A DNA stretch of 16,578 nt from Tychonema litorale BBK16 (GCF_021648855.1 NZ_JAKJHX010000001.1:24473-41050); one strand, 5' to 3'. Numbered from the stretch's first letter, positions 1-8,006 are shown. A program made the numbers and translations. The notes: generated by a model not told the origin, from the sequence alone.

Positions 1-84
1 AGAAATATCAAATAGAATCTCAGAAATATCAAATAGAATCTCAGAAATATCAAATAGAATCTCAGAAATATCAAATGGAATCTC
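1..84 (+). repeat. 21-bp tandem repeat, four copies, coding in frame
   Basis: Four head-to-tail 21-bp units occupy 1-21, 22-42, 43-63 and 64-84. The first three are identical. The fourth differs only at position 77 (A to G, Ile to Met). The unit is exactly seven codons and encodes KYQIESQ. The array probably continues to the left of the window. Near-identity at the DNA level points to recent expansion by slippage or unequal recombination. Confidence 0.95.
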
Positions 85-602
85 AGAAAAATAAAGCTGA
101 ACTAGAAAAAGTCAGGGGAATTAAAAATGCACAAATAGAAATTTATCGACAGCAAAATGATGCTTTGCAAGAATTGATCAAAACGTTTGCTGGCTCTAGA
201 TATGTCCCAACAAATATTCATATAGAAAATGTGGTATCATCACAACCACAAAAATTGCCAGATAACAAGGAAAGCCTGACTTATGACTTTCGTGGATCAA
301 ACTTTTCCGGTGATGTTACTGTCAACAATCATAATAACTATGCAATGGAACAAAAACAGAATCTTGCAGAAGCAGCAGCAGAAATTCAACAACTACTCAA
401 ACAGTTAGAGACAACCAATCCCACTGGTACTGACACGGAAAAGATTGCTCATGTTAATAATGAAACTACCCCCAGCTTCAAGCGTCGTGTGGTTGGTGCA
501 TTGGAGGCTTGCGGTGCTGAATCTTCGATCGAAGAGTTTTTACACCATTCTTTTGTCAATGTCGGAAAAGCGATCGTTAAAGGTTGGATAAAACCAGAAT
601 AA
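3..602 (+). CDS. 3' part of a heptad-repeat helical protein with a cyanobacterial C-terminal module (5'-truncated by window)
   Basis: The frame is open to the left edge, so the ATG at 75 is probably internal: it replaces an Ile codon in the fourth copy of a 7-residue repeat. The visible 199 residues begin with four copies of KYQIESQ, then a long charged, Gln/Glu/Lys-rich helical stretch to about residue 60. A Gly/Asn-rich segment with FRGSNFSG and VNNHNNY follows (about 95-115), then a helix with NLAEAAAEIQQLLKQLE, and a C-terminal helical region ending in a KGWIKPE tail. The FRGSxFxG / NLAEAAAEIQQLL / GALEACG arrangement resembles a C-terminal module I recall in many cyanobacterial proteins of unknown function. 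I assign no reaction. The repeat suggests a coiled coil or helical rod, although hydrophobic spacing (2 then 5) is not the canonical 3/4. The true start lies outside the window. Confidence 0.75.
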   Translation, partial: KYQIESQKYQIESQKYQIESQKYQMESQKNKAELEKVRGIKNAQIEIYRQQNDALQELIKTFAGSRYVPTNIHIENVVSSQPQKLPDNKESLTYDFRGSNFSGDVTVNNHNNYAMEQKQNLAEAAAEIQQLLKQLETTNPTGTDTEKIAHVNNETTPSFKRRVVGALEACGAESSIEEFLHHSFVNVGKAIVKGWIKPE

Positions 603-613
603 CTTGTGGTATT

Positions 614-644
614 AATGGTTCCCAGGCTCTGCCTGGGAACCATT
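614..644. repeat. Perfect palindrome of the TTCCCAGGC family
   Basis: Two 14-nt arms (614-627 and 631-644) are perfectly complementary around a 3-nt loop TCT. It begins 12 bases after the stop of the left-edge gene. It could fold as a transcript-end hairpin, but no T-run follows, so I treat it as a dispersed repeat rather than a proven terminator. Related copies lie at 3505-3529 and, degenerate, at 9214-9293. Confidence 0.85.
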
Positions 645-652
645 GAATAAAG

Positions 653-676
653 GAAACGACATTGCCGTCTCCCTAC
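653..676. repeat. Degenerate copy of the ACGGCAnTGCCGT palindrome family
   Basis: GACATTGCCGTCTCCCTAC at 658-676 matches one arm and the flank of better-preserved copies at 3463, 9403, 12285 and 13541, with one arm eroded. It lies between the convergent left-edge gene and the GT9 gene. Confidence 0.55.
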
Positions 677-693
677 GGAAGATATGCTAGTTT

Positions 694-1659
694 TTAGCCG
701 CCCCAAACTTTCTTTAAAACATCTTCAGGAGAGATATCAGCCATCTTCCCAGTAGCAGATTTAATCCCCATAAATCGATCGCTCTTTGGCAACAATTTCG
801 CCGGATCAGTCGGGCCGAACAACGCAATTGTATAAGTTTGAACCGCCACAGCTAGGTGCATCGGCGCACTATCCGTACACATCATCAAATTAGCCGCCGC
901 AATTGTTGCAGCCAATTTACCCACATCATCGGGCGATGTAATTTTCACCTTCGGACACAACTTAATTAGTTCTGTCACAAAATCAGCATCTTCTGGCCCT
1001 TTAACAATCACAACTGGTAAATTTGGCTGGCGCTGCTGACAGTCTTCAATTATTTTCTGCCAACTGCCGATCGGGTAAATTTTGTCAATACCTTTAGACA
1101 CAGCTAACTGACTAGAACCACCGTGAATTAAAATGTAACCACTTTCTTTAATTCCTAATCGTTGCTGTTCCGCTTCTGCCCACTGAATGTCCTGTTTTGG
1201 TACATTAATGGCTACTGGTGGACAAGCATTTTTAATATCAAATCCTTGCAGCAAATCGTGGTACATTTCGGCGGCGTACTGCTCAGTTTTTAGCGGTACA
1301 GCATCGGTGAGAAATACAGTATTGTTGCTTCCCACATAGCCAACTCTTTTGGGAATACCTGTCAGCCATAGCAAAAGTCCGACACTCCACCGCTGGCCAA
1401 GGGACACTACTGCTTCGTATTCACGATCGCGAATAACGCCCAGCAAATTGCCCCAATCCGCCATTGAGTTGCGGTCTTTGAAATTGTAAGTTAAGACTTC
1501 TTTAACAGACTTACAGACTCGGTAAGCACCTTTTGCCCTCGGTTCCACCATCACATCAATTTGAGCGTTGGGATAAGACTGCTTGAGGTCATCAAGAGTC
1601 GGGAAAAATAAAATTTGGTCGCCAATCCCGCCAGGGACAAGTGCTAGTATTCGCATCAT
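694..1659 (-). CDS. Glycosyltransferase family 9 (heptosyltransferase-like) protein
   Basis: Members of this family transfer sugars, classically ADP-heptose, during assembly of lipopolysaccharide or related surface glycans at the cytoplasmic side of the inner membrane. With the start at 1659 the protein has 321 residues, near the usual GT9 length. The N-terminal Rossmann half opens with ALVPGGIGDQILFFP (about residues 5-19). The second half has HGGSS near 179, the family signature DSAPMHLAVA near 263 and ALFGPTDP near 280, expected for the nucleotide-sugar site. I prefer ATG 1659 (or the adjacent ATG 1656) over 1710 because the GGIGD motif normally sits within the first 15 residues; no strong ribosome binding site decides this. 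The gene is divergent from ispD. The acceptor and donor cannot be read from the sequence; many cyanobacteria lack heptose, so the true donor may differ. Confidence 0.88.
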   Translation of the reverse strand: MMRILALVPGGIGDQILFFPTLDDLKQSYPNAQIDVMVEPRAKGAYRVCKSVKEVLTYNFKDRNSMADWGNLLGVIRDREYEAVVSLGQRWSVGLLLWLTGIPKRVGYVGSNNTVFLTDAVPLKTEQYAAEMYHDLLQGFDIKNACPPVAINVPKQDIQWAEAEQQRLGIKESGYILIHGGSSQLAVSKGIDKIYPIGSWQKIIEDCQQRQPNLPVVIVKGPEDADFVTELIKLCPKVKITSPDDVGKLAATIAAANLMMCTDSAPMHLAVAVQTYTIALFGPTDPAKLLPKSDRFMGIKSATGKMADISPEDVLKKVWGG

Positions 1660-1828
1660 AAACGATCGGGCTATTAGTGTTCGAGGTAGCTCTCTGCGAT
1701 CGGTTCTCAACTATCAGCTTATAGTATTTCTAGACCTTAAAACCCACTGGCTGACAGCGAAATAACTGATTGAAGAGTACAGGACGCTTTTATTATATAT
1801 AGGTAGTTGGATTAAAAACGGTTAGTAA

Positions 1829-2521
1829 ATGCACTTATTAATTCCTGCGGCGGGTTCGGGGCGACGGATGGGGAGTCAGCGGAACAAATTACTGCTGACT
1901 TTGCTGGGAAAACCTTTGTTGAGTTGGACTTTGGCGGCGGCTGAGGCTTCGGGGCACATTACCTGGATTGGCATCATGGGGCAACCAGAGGATTTTCCCG
2001 ATTTTGAAGCGATTCTGGATGATTTATCTTTGACTAAGCCTGTGAAACTGATTCAAGGTGGCGCAACCAGGCAAGAGTCAGTTTACAACGGTTTGCAGGC
2101 ATTGCCGCCGGATGCCGATCGCGTGTTGATTCACGATGGCGCCCGATGTTTGGCAACTGCTCAATTGTTCGATCGGGCCGCCAACGCACTTTTGAGCTGT
2201 CCAGGCTTGATTGTCGCCGTCCCAGTCAAGGATACGATTAAGGTGGTGGATGAGGCTAGGATTGTGCGAGACACGCCGGAAAGGAGCAATTTGTGGGCGG
2301 CTCAGACTCCCCAAGGCTTTGAAGTGCAATTATTGAAAAAGTGTCATCAAGAAGGGCGAGAGAAGGGTTGGGAAGTTACTGATGATGCGGCTTTGTTTGA
2401 AAAATGCGGTTTACCAGTGCAAATTGTCGAGGGGGAAGAGACGAATTTGAAGGTGACAACTCCCGTTGATTTAGCACTAGCTGAATTTATTTTGCGGCAG
2501 AGAACAGATAAGAGTAAATAG
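1829..2521 (+). CDS. ispD: 2-C-methyl-D-erythritol 4-phosphate cytidylyltransferase
   Basis: IspD joins CTP and 2-C-methyl-D-erythritol 4-phosphate to give 4-diphosphocytidyl-methylerythritol, a step of the plastid-type MEP isoprenoid pathway that feeds carotenoids, the phytol tail of chlorophyll and quinones. The 230-residue length is typical. The nucleotide-binding N-terminus is PAAGSGRRMG (6-15) followed by the NK pair at 19-20. GGATRQESVYNGL lies at 77-89, HDGAR at 102-106, VAVPVKDTIK at 129-138, the TPERSNLWAAQTPQ segment at 149-162, TDDA at 184-187 and NLKVTTPVDLALAE at 206-219. All expected signature blocks are present and uninterrupted, so the enzyme looks functional. The ATG at 1829 starts directly before the conserved LLIPAAG block. 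The gene stands alone and is divergent from the GT9 gene. Confidence 0.96.
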   Translation: MHLLIPAAGSGRRMGSQRNKLLLTLLGKPLLSWTLAAAEASGHITWIGIMGQPEDFPDFEAILDDLSLTKPVKLIQGGATRQESVYNGLQALPPDADRVLIHDGARCLATAQLFDRAANALLSCPGLIVAVPVKDTIKVVDEARIVRDTPERSNLWAAQTPQGFEVQLLKKCHQEGREKGWEVTDDAALFEKCGLPVQIVEGEETNLKVTTPVDLALAEFILRQRTDKSK

Positions 2522-2605
2522 AATTTGTTGACTATTTTTAAGAACTGGCTCTGGGGCCCGTTCCACAATATAACTCTTGCAAAAATATAATGCACCCCAC
2601 CCCAA

Positions 2606-2677
2606 CCCTCCCCTTAGAAAGGGGAGGGGGCAAGATTATTCTTGTTTCCCCCCTTAATAAGGGGGGATTAAGGGGGG
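2606..2677. repeat. Two adjacent C-run/G-run inverted repeats downstream of ispD
   Basis: A perfect 10-bp stem (2606-2615 with 2619-2628, loop AGA) is followed by a perfect 9-bp stem (2648-2656 with 2658-2666). A further TTAAGGGGGG at 2668-2677 can pair with the same C-run. This is the G/C-run spacer repeat commonly seen in filamentous cyanobacteria. It may help end ispD transcription, but there is no clear T-run. Confidence 0.75.
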
Positions 2678-2724
2678 TGAATTTGACGAGAGCAGAACTC
2701 TAATCAATAATTTGTGAGTTGGGG

Positions 2725-2743
2725 AACAGGCATCTTGCCTGTT
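2725..2743. repeat. Short palindrome AACAGGCA-TCT-TGCCTGTT
   Basis: Perfect 8-bp arms around a 3-nt loop. A related palindrome lies at 10460-10478. It overlaps the in-frame TTG at 2719 upstream of the Uma2 gene, which is one reason to reject that codon as the gene start. Confidence 0.75.
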
Positions 2744-2784
2744 TCTTATGTTATCCTAGAAACATCATAGCTGGAAGTAAACAT

Positions 2785-3426
2785 ATGATTTCTGTTGCGC
2801 CGATCGCACCACCGTTACTCATAGGCGAAAAGCGAGTAGTGTTGAGAAATATTACTTGGCAGGGTTATCAACAACTGCTCAAGATTTTGGGCGATAACCG
2901 AGCGGCTAGATTGATATTCGATCGAGGGACTTTAGAAATTACCCAGCCTTTAGAACAACATGAATTTTCGAGATGCTTAATTGAACGACTGATTCGGATT
3001 TTGGTGGTAGAGCTAGGTTTGAAGATTAAAACGATGGGTTCGACAACCTTAGATCGATCGGACTTAAATCGCGGCGCAGAACCAGATAATGCCTATTACA
3101 TCCAAAATCAGCCCCTCGTAGCCGGTCGTACAGTAGATTTAGCCACAGATCCAGCACCCGATTTAGTAGTAGAAGTAGATATTACCCATACTGATATTGA
3201 TAAGCCAGCTCTCTATGCGAGTATGGGAGTACCGGAGTTTTGGCGTTACAATGGTAGAGAATGGCGAATTTATAAGCTAGAGAATTCTGAGTATTTAGAA
3301 GTATCTGTCAGCCCCACTTTTCCGATTCTCCCCAAGGAAAAGCTCTACGAATTTTTGGCAGCAGCGCAACTAGATGAAATAGAAGCGGAGGATAATTTTC
3401 GCAGTTGGGTGAGAGAGAATATCTAA
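2785..3426 (+). CDS. Uma2 family (DUF820) PD-(D/E)XK endonuclease-like protein
   Basis: The 213-residue protein matches the Uma2/DUF820 family, which is greatly expanded in cyanobacteria and has a restriction-endonuclease fold. Its biological role is not well established. The family core is visible: RLIFDRGTLEITQP near 42-55, a conserved Glu-Pro-Asp at 99-101, PDLVVEVD at 125-132 supplying Asp126 and Glu130, Lys140 in DIDKPALY, and the family's hallmark YASMGVPEFWRY at 144-155. Putative catalytic residues are intact. I chose ATG 2785 because GGAAG at 2773-2777 gives a well-spaced ribosome binding site. The upstream TTG at 2719 would add residues encoded by a dispersed palindrome. The gene is monocistronic and flanked by repeats. 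Uma2 genes often occur singly and are sometimes discussed as mobile or transposon-associated; nothing here shows an association. Confidence 0.9.
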   Translation: MISVAPIAPPLLIGEKRVVLRNITWQGYQQLLKILGDNRAARLIFDRGTLEITQPLEQHEFSRCLIERLIRILVVELGLKIKTMGSTTLDRSDLNRGAEPDNAYYIQNQPLVAGRTVDLATDPAPDLVVEVDITHTDIDKPALYASMGVPEFWRYNGREWRIYKLENSEYLEVSVSPTFPILPKEKLYEFLAAAQLDEIEAEDNFRSWVRENI

Positions 3427-3442
3427 TCTAATTAGCAAATCT

Positions 3443-3484
3443 ATAGTAGCCGAAATTAGGAGACGGCAGTGCCGTTTCCCTACC
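3443..3484. repeat. Copy of the ACGGCAnTGCCGT palindrome family
   Basis: The core palindrome ACGGCAGTGCCGT is at 3463-3475, preceded by TAGTAGCCGAAATTAGGAG and followed by TTCCCTAC. The TAGTAGCC(A/G)AAATTAGGA flank recurs in reverse orientation around 9413-9437, showing that a longer unit than the core is repeated. Confidence 0.8.
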
Positions 3485-3504
3485 CAAAATAACATTGTAT
3501 TACT

Positions 3505-3529
3505 CGTTCCCAGGCAGAGCCTGGGAACG
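3505..3529. repeat. Palindrome of the TTCCCAGGC family
   Basis: Perfect 11-bp arms at 3505-3515 and 3519-3529 surround the loop AGA. The loop is the complement of that at 628-630, so this copy is in the opposite orientation. It lies between the convergent Uma2 and SWIM genes. Confidence 0.85.
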
Positions 3530-3579
3530 CATATCCAGATGATCTGCCTCGCTTGGCTGCGAAACTAAACCGTATTGCA

Positions 3580-4413
3580 TTAAAGCGGACTTTTGTTTCT
3601 GACTTGCTCGTAAAGCTCTTCCATCACTTCAAGAAACGAGTTATTCCGCTGCCAGAAAGCCGGAAAATCGCCTTGTTTTTTGACCGGAATACCAGCAACT
3701 AATGGTTTTGATAGGGGTTCGATTGTTTGAGGCAAACGCTTGGTTCCTTGCCAAAAATCCTGCAAGCGCTCAACAGGTTCAGTGGCAACTGTGACTGGTC
3801 GAGTGTAATAAGATTCGGCTGGTTTGAGTGAACCTTGGGATAGTTGCAACTCTGCCGAAAGTGCTTGACCTAATGGAGATTTGGCGAGTTCTTTGTGTAA
3901 ATCTTCTCGTGATAGTCCCCGCAATTCAAAGAGTAGAAATGGATCGCGATCGAGTTCGGCAGCTACTCGATAATAGACTCCGGCAATGTGTTTGCAGGGA
4001 TTGCCGTAATCTGGGCAAGAACACTGGGCATTAAAATCTTTCTCCCCGTGAGGTAGCAGATTTAAGCCCAGGGTTGTAAAAGAATCTTCAATATTACTAG
4101 GAATTTCGTTCAGCAGCAGTCTGGAGATCAAACTAGCTCTAGAAGCGATTAATGCGATCGCAGCGGCCCATTTAGCGGCGCTAATCGGCTGAAACTCGAT
4201 CGTGGTTATGTAACACGGTTCTTTGTAAACCCCAAAATAGGCATTGATCGAACCTCTAACTGTGGCACCGACGATGCCATCTTTAATCTCAAAGAAAGTG
4301 ATTTTGCCGTTGTTGACGTAAGCCCGACCTCGGCTTAAACGACCGTCATCAGAGATATTCTCCAATGCTTGAATAAATTCTTGACCCCACCAGGTGCGAC
4401 TAAATTTGCTCAT
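3580..4413 (-). CDS. SWIM zinc finger protein
   Basis: The 277-residue protein carries a SWIM zinc-binding motif: C131, C133, C140 and H142 within CSCPDYGNPCKHIAG, fitting the CxC...CxH pattern. SWIM domains are thought to bind DNA or protein partners and are repeatedly found beside bacterial SNF2 ATPases. The N-terminal region (about 1-75) starts with SRTWWGQEF and contains a strand-rich segment with GRAYVNNGKI, typical of this bacterial SWIM family. The C-terminal 100 residues are proline-rich and less conserved in appearance. It lies downstream of the SNF2 helicase gene on the same strand, separated by about 200 bp containing a dispersed inverted repeat, so co-transcription is plausible but not shown. 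The ATG at 4413 is the first in frame and is directly followed by the family-like N-terminus. Confidence 0.9.
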   Translation of the reverse strand: MSKFSRTWWGQEFIQALENISDDGRLSRGRAYVNNGKITFFEIKDGIVGATVRGSINAYFGVYKEPCYITTIEFQPISAAKWAAAIALIASRASLISRLLLNEIPSNIEDSFTTLGLNLLPHGEKDFNAQCSCPDYGNPCKHIAGVYYRVAAELDRDPFLLFELRGLSREDLHKELAKSPLGQALSAELQLSQGSLKPAESYYTRPVTVATEPVERLQDFWQGTKRLPQTIEPLSKPLVAGIPVKKQGDFPAFWQRNNSFLEVMEELYEQVRNKSPL

Positions 4414-4490
4414 GATATTAAGCTGTTGTGCATTTAAATTGTATATTGCGATCCGATATCAAAAATCTTAAACAGTTGGAAGATAAAGAA

Positions 4491-4556
4491 CCGGCCGGGC
4501 GGGTTTATGATATTGTCGGTTTTAGGCAATTATTATTGGTGAACCCGCCCCTACAG
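4491..4556. repeat. Inverted repeat GGGCGGGTT ... AACCCGCCC
   Basis: Nine-bp arms at 4497-4505 and 4542-4550 enclose a 36-nt AT-rich loop, and CTACAGG follows the right arm. GGGCGGGTT/AACCCGCCCCTAC elements are common dispersed repeats in filamentous cyanobacteria. This copy sits in the spacer between the SNF2 and SWIM genes and could form a structure in their shared transcript. Confidence 0.7.
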
Positions 4557-4616
4557 GAATCATATTTATTGATCTCATTCTTCCCCTCTTATACTATAGA
4601 CAATCTAGATAACAAC

Positions 4617-7600
4617 TTACTCCATAATGGCGCTTTGATTTAAAACAATTAATTTCTTAAATGCTTCGTTATCCAATTCTGTTAACCACGATTCATCTGC
4701 GCCGACAATCGATCCTGCTAGCTTCTTTTTATCTTCCAGCATTTCATCAATGCGCTCTTCTAAGGTTCCCATCGCTACAAACTTGTGGACGAAAACATTG
4801 CGCTGTTGACCAATCCGAAAGGCGCGATCCGTTGCTTGATCTTCCACTGCGGGATTCCACCAGCGATCGAAGTGAAACACATGATTGGCTTTGGTTAGTG
4901 TAATCCCTACGCCTCCTGCTTTCAGGGACAGCACAAATACTGAAGGCTCTGTTTCTGGATCTTGAAATTCGACGATCATTTGCTCTCGTTTCTTGCGAGA
5001 TGTACTACCGGATAGATAGTATGTTTTGTAGTGACAGGCTAGGCGCAAATACTTTTCTAAAGCTTGACCCAGTTCGGTAAATTGGGTAAAGATTAACAAA
5101 CTTTCTCCTTCATCTAATACTTCTTCTACCATTTCGCTCAGACGGGTGAGTTTGTGCGATCGCTCTGGCGTAAATTCACTGCCATCTTGCAAGAACTGCA
5201 TCGGATGATTGCAGATTTGTTTCAGCTTGGTGAGTGTTGCCAAAATCAATCCTTTGCGCTGGATGCCTTCCAATTCATTGATTTTTGTTTCCACATCTTT
5301 GACTACTGCTTGATAAAGAGATGCTTGTTCCTTAGTCAGATTGCAAAACAGTTTTTGTTCAACTTTATCTGGTAAGTCTTTGATGATGGATTCATCTGTT
5401 TTAACTCGACGTAAAATAAACGGCTCTACTAACTTTTTTAGGGTTGCAGATTGACGGATATCGTTGTTTTTTTGAATCGGCAATTCAAAGTTACGCCGAA
5501 ATTGGGTTTGATTACCGAGATAGCCGGGATTGAGGAAGTTAAAGATTGACCACAAATCTAACAGACGATTTTCGATCGGCGTTCCGGTCACTGCTAACCG
5601 ATGGGGTGCATTTAGTTTGAGAATTGCTTTGGTTAGAGCGGCTTTCGGATTTTTAATGTTCTGCGCTTCATCAAGTACGATGCGATGCCACTTAATTTCA
5701 CCTAGCAGCTTGGCATCTAGTCTTGCCAAAGCAAAGGATGTGATCAACAAATCATTTTCGCGACAGGCTTGTTTAAATGCTTTGCTTTCTTTGGCTCGTT
5801 GCGTGCCGTGATGGATTGTTGCTTGCAATTGCGGTGCGAATTTCTGAATTTCATGATACCAGTTACCAACTACCGATGTAGGCGCAATTAGTAAGGTTGG
5901 CGGGATATTTTTTATCCCTGCTTTTTGTGCTATTTCTCGTTCCTGAAGCAGTCTAGCAATCACTTGAATTGTTTTGCCCAAACCCATGTCATCGGCAAGG
6001 CAACCGTTCAATCCTAGCTGTTCGAGATATTGCAGCCATGACACTCCGCGCTTTTGATATTCCCGCAGGTTTCCTTGCAAATGTTCGGGATTGTCGATCG
6101 CCCGCAGTTGACTTTTATCACCCAATTTGTTCAGCATTTCGGCTAAGCTACTGTTGCGATCGACCTCCAATTCCAAATCTTCATTATCTTCCGTCGTCAA
6201 CTTGAGAAAATCCAACAGGCTCAATTCTGGATTGTCTTGCTGGTGAGTTTTCCAGAATTCCAGCATTTGCCGCATCTTATCCCGATCGAGCTCCAGCCAT
6301 TGTCCTCGGAATTGCACCAGTGGGGTTTTGGCACTCACCAATTGGTTCCATTCCTGTTCGTTGACCGGTTCACCGCCGATCGCCAAATCGTATTGATACT
6401 CTACCAGTCGATCGAACGAAAAGTATTGCTTGCTTTTATCTTCGCCCGATGTGAGGGATTTGCTTTTGGCTTTCAGCCGAACTTTTGCCCGTTTTCTGCC
6501 TTGGGGAGTGTACCAGGCGGGCACAATCACCTTATAGCCTGCGTTTTCCAACACCCATGCAGACTCTTTGAGAAACTCAAATGCCGACTCTAGATTCAGC
6601 CCAATGCCGATCGGCTGATCGGTTTCCAGTCCCGCCCACAGGGTAGGATAAATCCGAGCAGCATAGCCCAAATTCATCAGCAACTGTTGCTCAAATCCTT
6701 GTCCCATCTGGTTCTGGACTTGTTTTTGCTCAGAGGCACGCATCCGCCAGTAATCTTGTAGTGATAAACGCACCGACGGATCGGCTTTGGGCGCAACCTG
6801 AAACTGAAGTTCCCAAGGAGCTTCTGACTGCGGTGGATCTTGTAATTTAAAGTAGAGGTGGAAGGATTGCTCTGATTGAGTGCGATCGATGCGATCGTGC
6901 CATCCTTGCCATTGCTTCAACTGTTCCATGCTGGTTTTTGCAACTTTGCCACTACCATGCAAACAGTCGTAAACGAGAGAATCAGCAAAGGTCTTTTCAA
7001 AGGCTTGCGTCGTCGGCAAATGAGTCAGAATATTCACCAGCAAACACTCGGAAAAGTGGCGTAGCAGAGTCGTGCGATCGTAGAATTCTGGAGTTTCCCT
7101 CGGCTTATTCACCCCCGCCACACAAACTAACGGCATATATTCCACATATTGCTGAATAGTTGTTTCGTACTCTTCCCCAATGAACTCCCATCCCGGATAT
7201 ATTTCAATAGTATTGCTGGATGATTTAGCAGATGATTTGGATTCAGCAGCCGCGATTATTGCTTTGGCTTTGGCGGCTCGTTGAGTGTTGGTTGTAGTTG
7301 TAGTTTTGGCTTGTTTTCCCTTAGTTTTAGTTGAAGAAACCACAGTCTCCTCGGCTGACTTTGCAGACTTACCTTTGGCTTCCGAGGCTTTCGGAGTAAC
7401 TAATTCACGATAGGTTAGGGCGGGAATATACTGATCTTTGAAAATGATCCGCTTGAGAGCTTGAGTGTAGTGAAACCAAAACAGCAAATCGGCTCCAAGT
7501 TGAATCTCTGCTAGGTTGTGCAACGCCATAAAATGCAGGTCATCGATCAGGCTGACAACGTTATTAACAAGACTACCTGTTTTGTCGGAAGTGACAGTCC

Positions 7601-7943
7601 GATAGCAATCAATCTGCCAGTATTGAAACTCAAATGATTCTGGTAATTCTTCCTCCAGATAGCGAGATAGCTCCAGGGAAGGTAAGGGTTGATTGTCAAC
7701 GGTTGGCAACAGAAAATACTGGGGCGAAATCAAGTCTTCTATCTGGCGAGGGAGTGGTGGTTTAATTCCTAGCTCTGTGCTCAACAGTGTCGCCAAATCA
7801 GCCGCAGCGCTTTGTCGGGGATGGCGCTGGGTGGGTTTACTAAACTGCTTTTGTTCGGTTGTTTCAACCCACAGGTAGAATGCTCCCTGCTGGATAAATT
7901 CTTCTCCTGATTGAGGAATCCAAGTTCCGTGAAGGATTTTCAT
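4617..7943 (-). CDS. SNF2-family DEAD/DEAH box helicase (ATP-dependent DNA translocase)
   Basis: This 1108-residue protein is a complete bacterial SNF2 ATPase. The N-terminal half (about 1-600) matches the bacterial SNF2-associated region and contains a low-complexity Lys/Ala/Ser/Thr linker at about 185-245. The motor follows: a Q-like LREYQKRGVSWL near 626-637, Walker A DDMGLGKT at 651-658, LLIAPTSVVGNW near 684-695, the DEAQ box at 758-761, AVTGTPIENRLLDLW at 784-798, and the helicase C half with FTQFTE near 952, GGVGITLTKA near 1010-1019 and QATDRAFRIGQQRNV at 1036-1050. All key ATPase motifs are intact. Such proteins move along double-stranded DNA and remodel protein-DNA complexes; the exact role in cyanobacteria is not known to me. 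The ATG at 7943 begins MKILHGTWIP, which fits the family N-terminus. The SWIM gene follows downstream. Confidence 0.95.
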   Translation of the reverse strand: MKILHGTWIPQSGEEFIQQGAFYLWVETTEQKQFSKPTQRHPRQSAAADLATLLSTELGIKPPLPRQIEDLISPQYFLLPTVDNQPLPSLELSRYLEEELPESFEFQYWQIDCYRTVTSDKTGSLVNNVVSLIDDLHFMALHNLAEIQLGADLLFWFHYTQALKRIIFKDQYIPALTYRELVTPKASEAKGKSAKSAEETVVSSTKTKGKQAKTTTTTNTQRAAKAKAIIAAAESKSSAKSSSNTIEIYPGWEFIGEEYETTIQQYVEYMPLVCVAGVNKPRETPEFYDRTTLLRHFSECLLVNILTHLPTTQAFEKTFADSLVYDCLHGSGKVAKTSMEQLKQWQGWHDRIDRTQSEQSFHLYFKLQDPPQSEAPWELQFQVAPKADPSVRLSLQDYWRMRASEQKQVQNQMGQGFEQQLLMNLGYAARIYPTLWAGLETDQPIGIGLNLESAFEFLKESAWVLENAGYKVIVPAWYTPQGRKRAKVRLKAKSKSLTSGEDKSKQYFSFDRLVEYQYDLAIGGEPVNEQEWNQLVSAKTPLVQFRGQWLELDRDKMRQMLEFWKTHQQDNPELSLLDFLKLTTEDNEDLELEVDRNSSLAEMLNKLGDKSQLRAIDNPEHLQGNLREYQKRGVSWLQYLEQLGLNGCLADDMGLGKTIQVIARLLQEREIAQKAGIKNIPPTLLIAPTSVVGNWYHEIQKFAPQLQATIHHGTQRAKESKAFKQACRENDLLITSFALARLDAKLLGEIKWHRIVLDEAQNIKNPKAALTKAILKLNAPHRLAVTGTPIENRLLDLWSIFNFLNPGYLGNQTQFRRNFELPIQKNNDIRQSATLKKLVEPFILRRVKTDESIIKDLPDKVEQKLFCNLTKEQASLYQAVVKDVETKINELEGIQRKGLILATLTKLKQICNHPMQFLQDGSEFTPERSHKLTRLSEMVEEVLDEGESLLIFTQFTELGQALEKYLRLACHYKTYYLSGSTSRKKREQMIVEFQDPETEPSVFVLSLKAGGVGITLTKANHVFHFDRWWNPAVEDQATDRAFRIGQQRNVFVHKFVAMGTLEERIDEMLEDKKKLAGSIVGADESWLTELDNEAFKKLIVLNQSAIME

Positions 7944-7987
7944 AACAAGAACTCACTGAAATGACTGCACCTGCTTTTGAGCTTATC

Positions 7988-8006
7988 ATATCAACTCCGG
8001 TTGCAC
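7988..8006. repeat. Dispersed 19-bp repeat, copy 1
   Basis: ATATCAACTCCGGTTGCAC occurs here, upstream of the SNF2 gene, and again at 9308-9326 with two transitions. The surrounding 7944-8131 spacer also holds short GTTGACG direct repeats (near 8018, 8033 and 8039). I see no gene there. Confidence 0.6.

Noticed and set aside
1..84. CRISPR array
   Set aside because: The units are contiguous 21-bp copies without spacers and are coding.
75..602. Complete gene starting at ATG 75
   Set aside because: The frame is open to the window edge and the ATG is an Ile-to-Met change inside the fourth 21-bp repeat, so it is very likely internal.
2719..2784. TTG 2719 as start of the Uma2 gene
   Set aside because: The extra residues come from a dispersed palindrome, while ATG 2785 has a well-placed GGAAG.
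4428..4643. 71-residue plus-strand ORF between the SWIM and SNF2 genes
   Set aside because: It runs through a dispersed inverted repeat, has no ribosome binding site and overlaps the SNF2 gene end.
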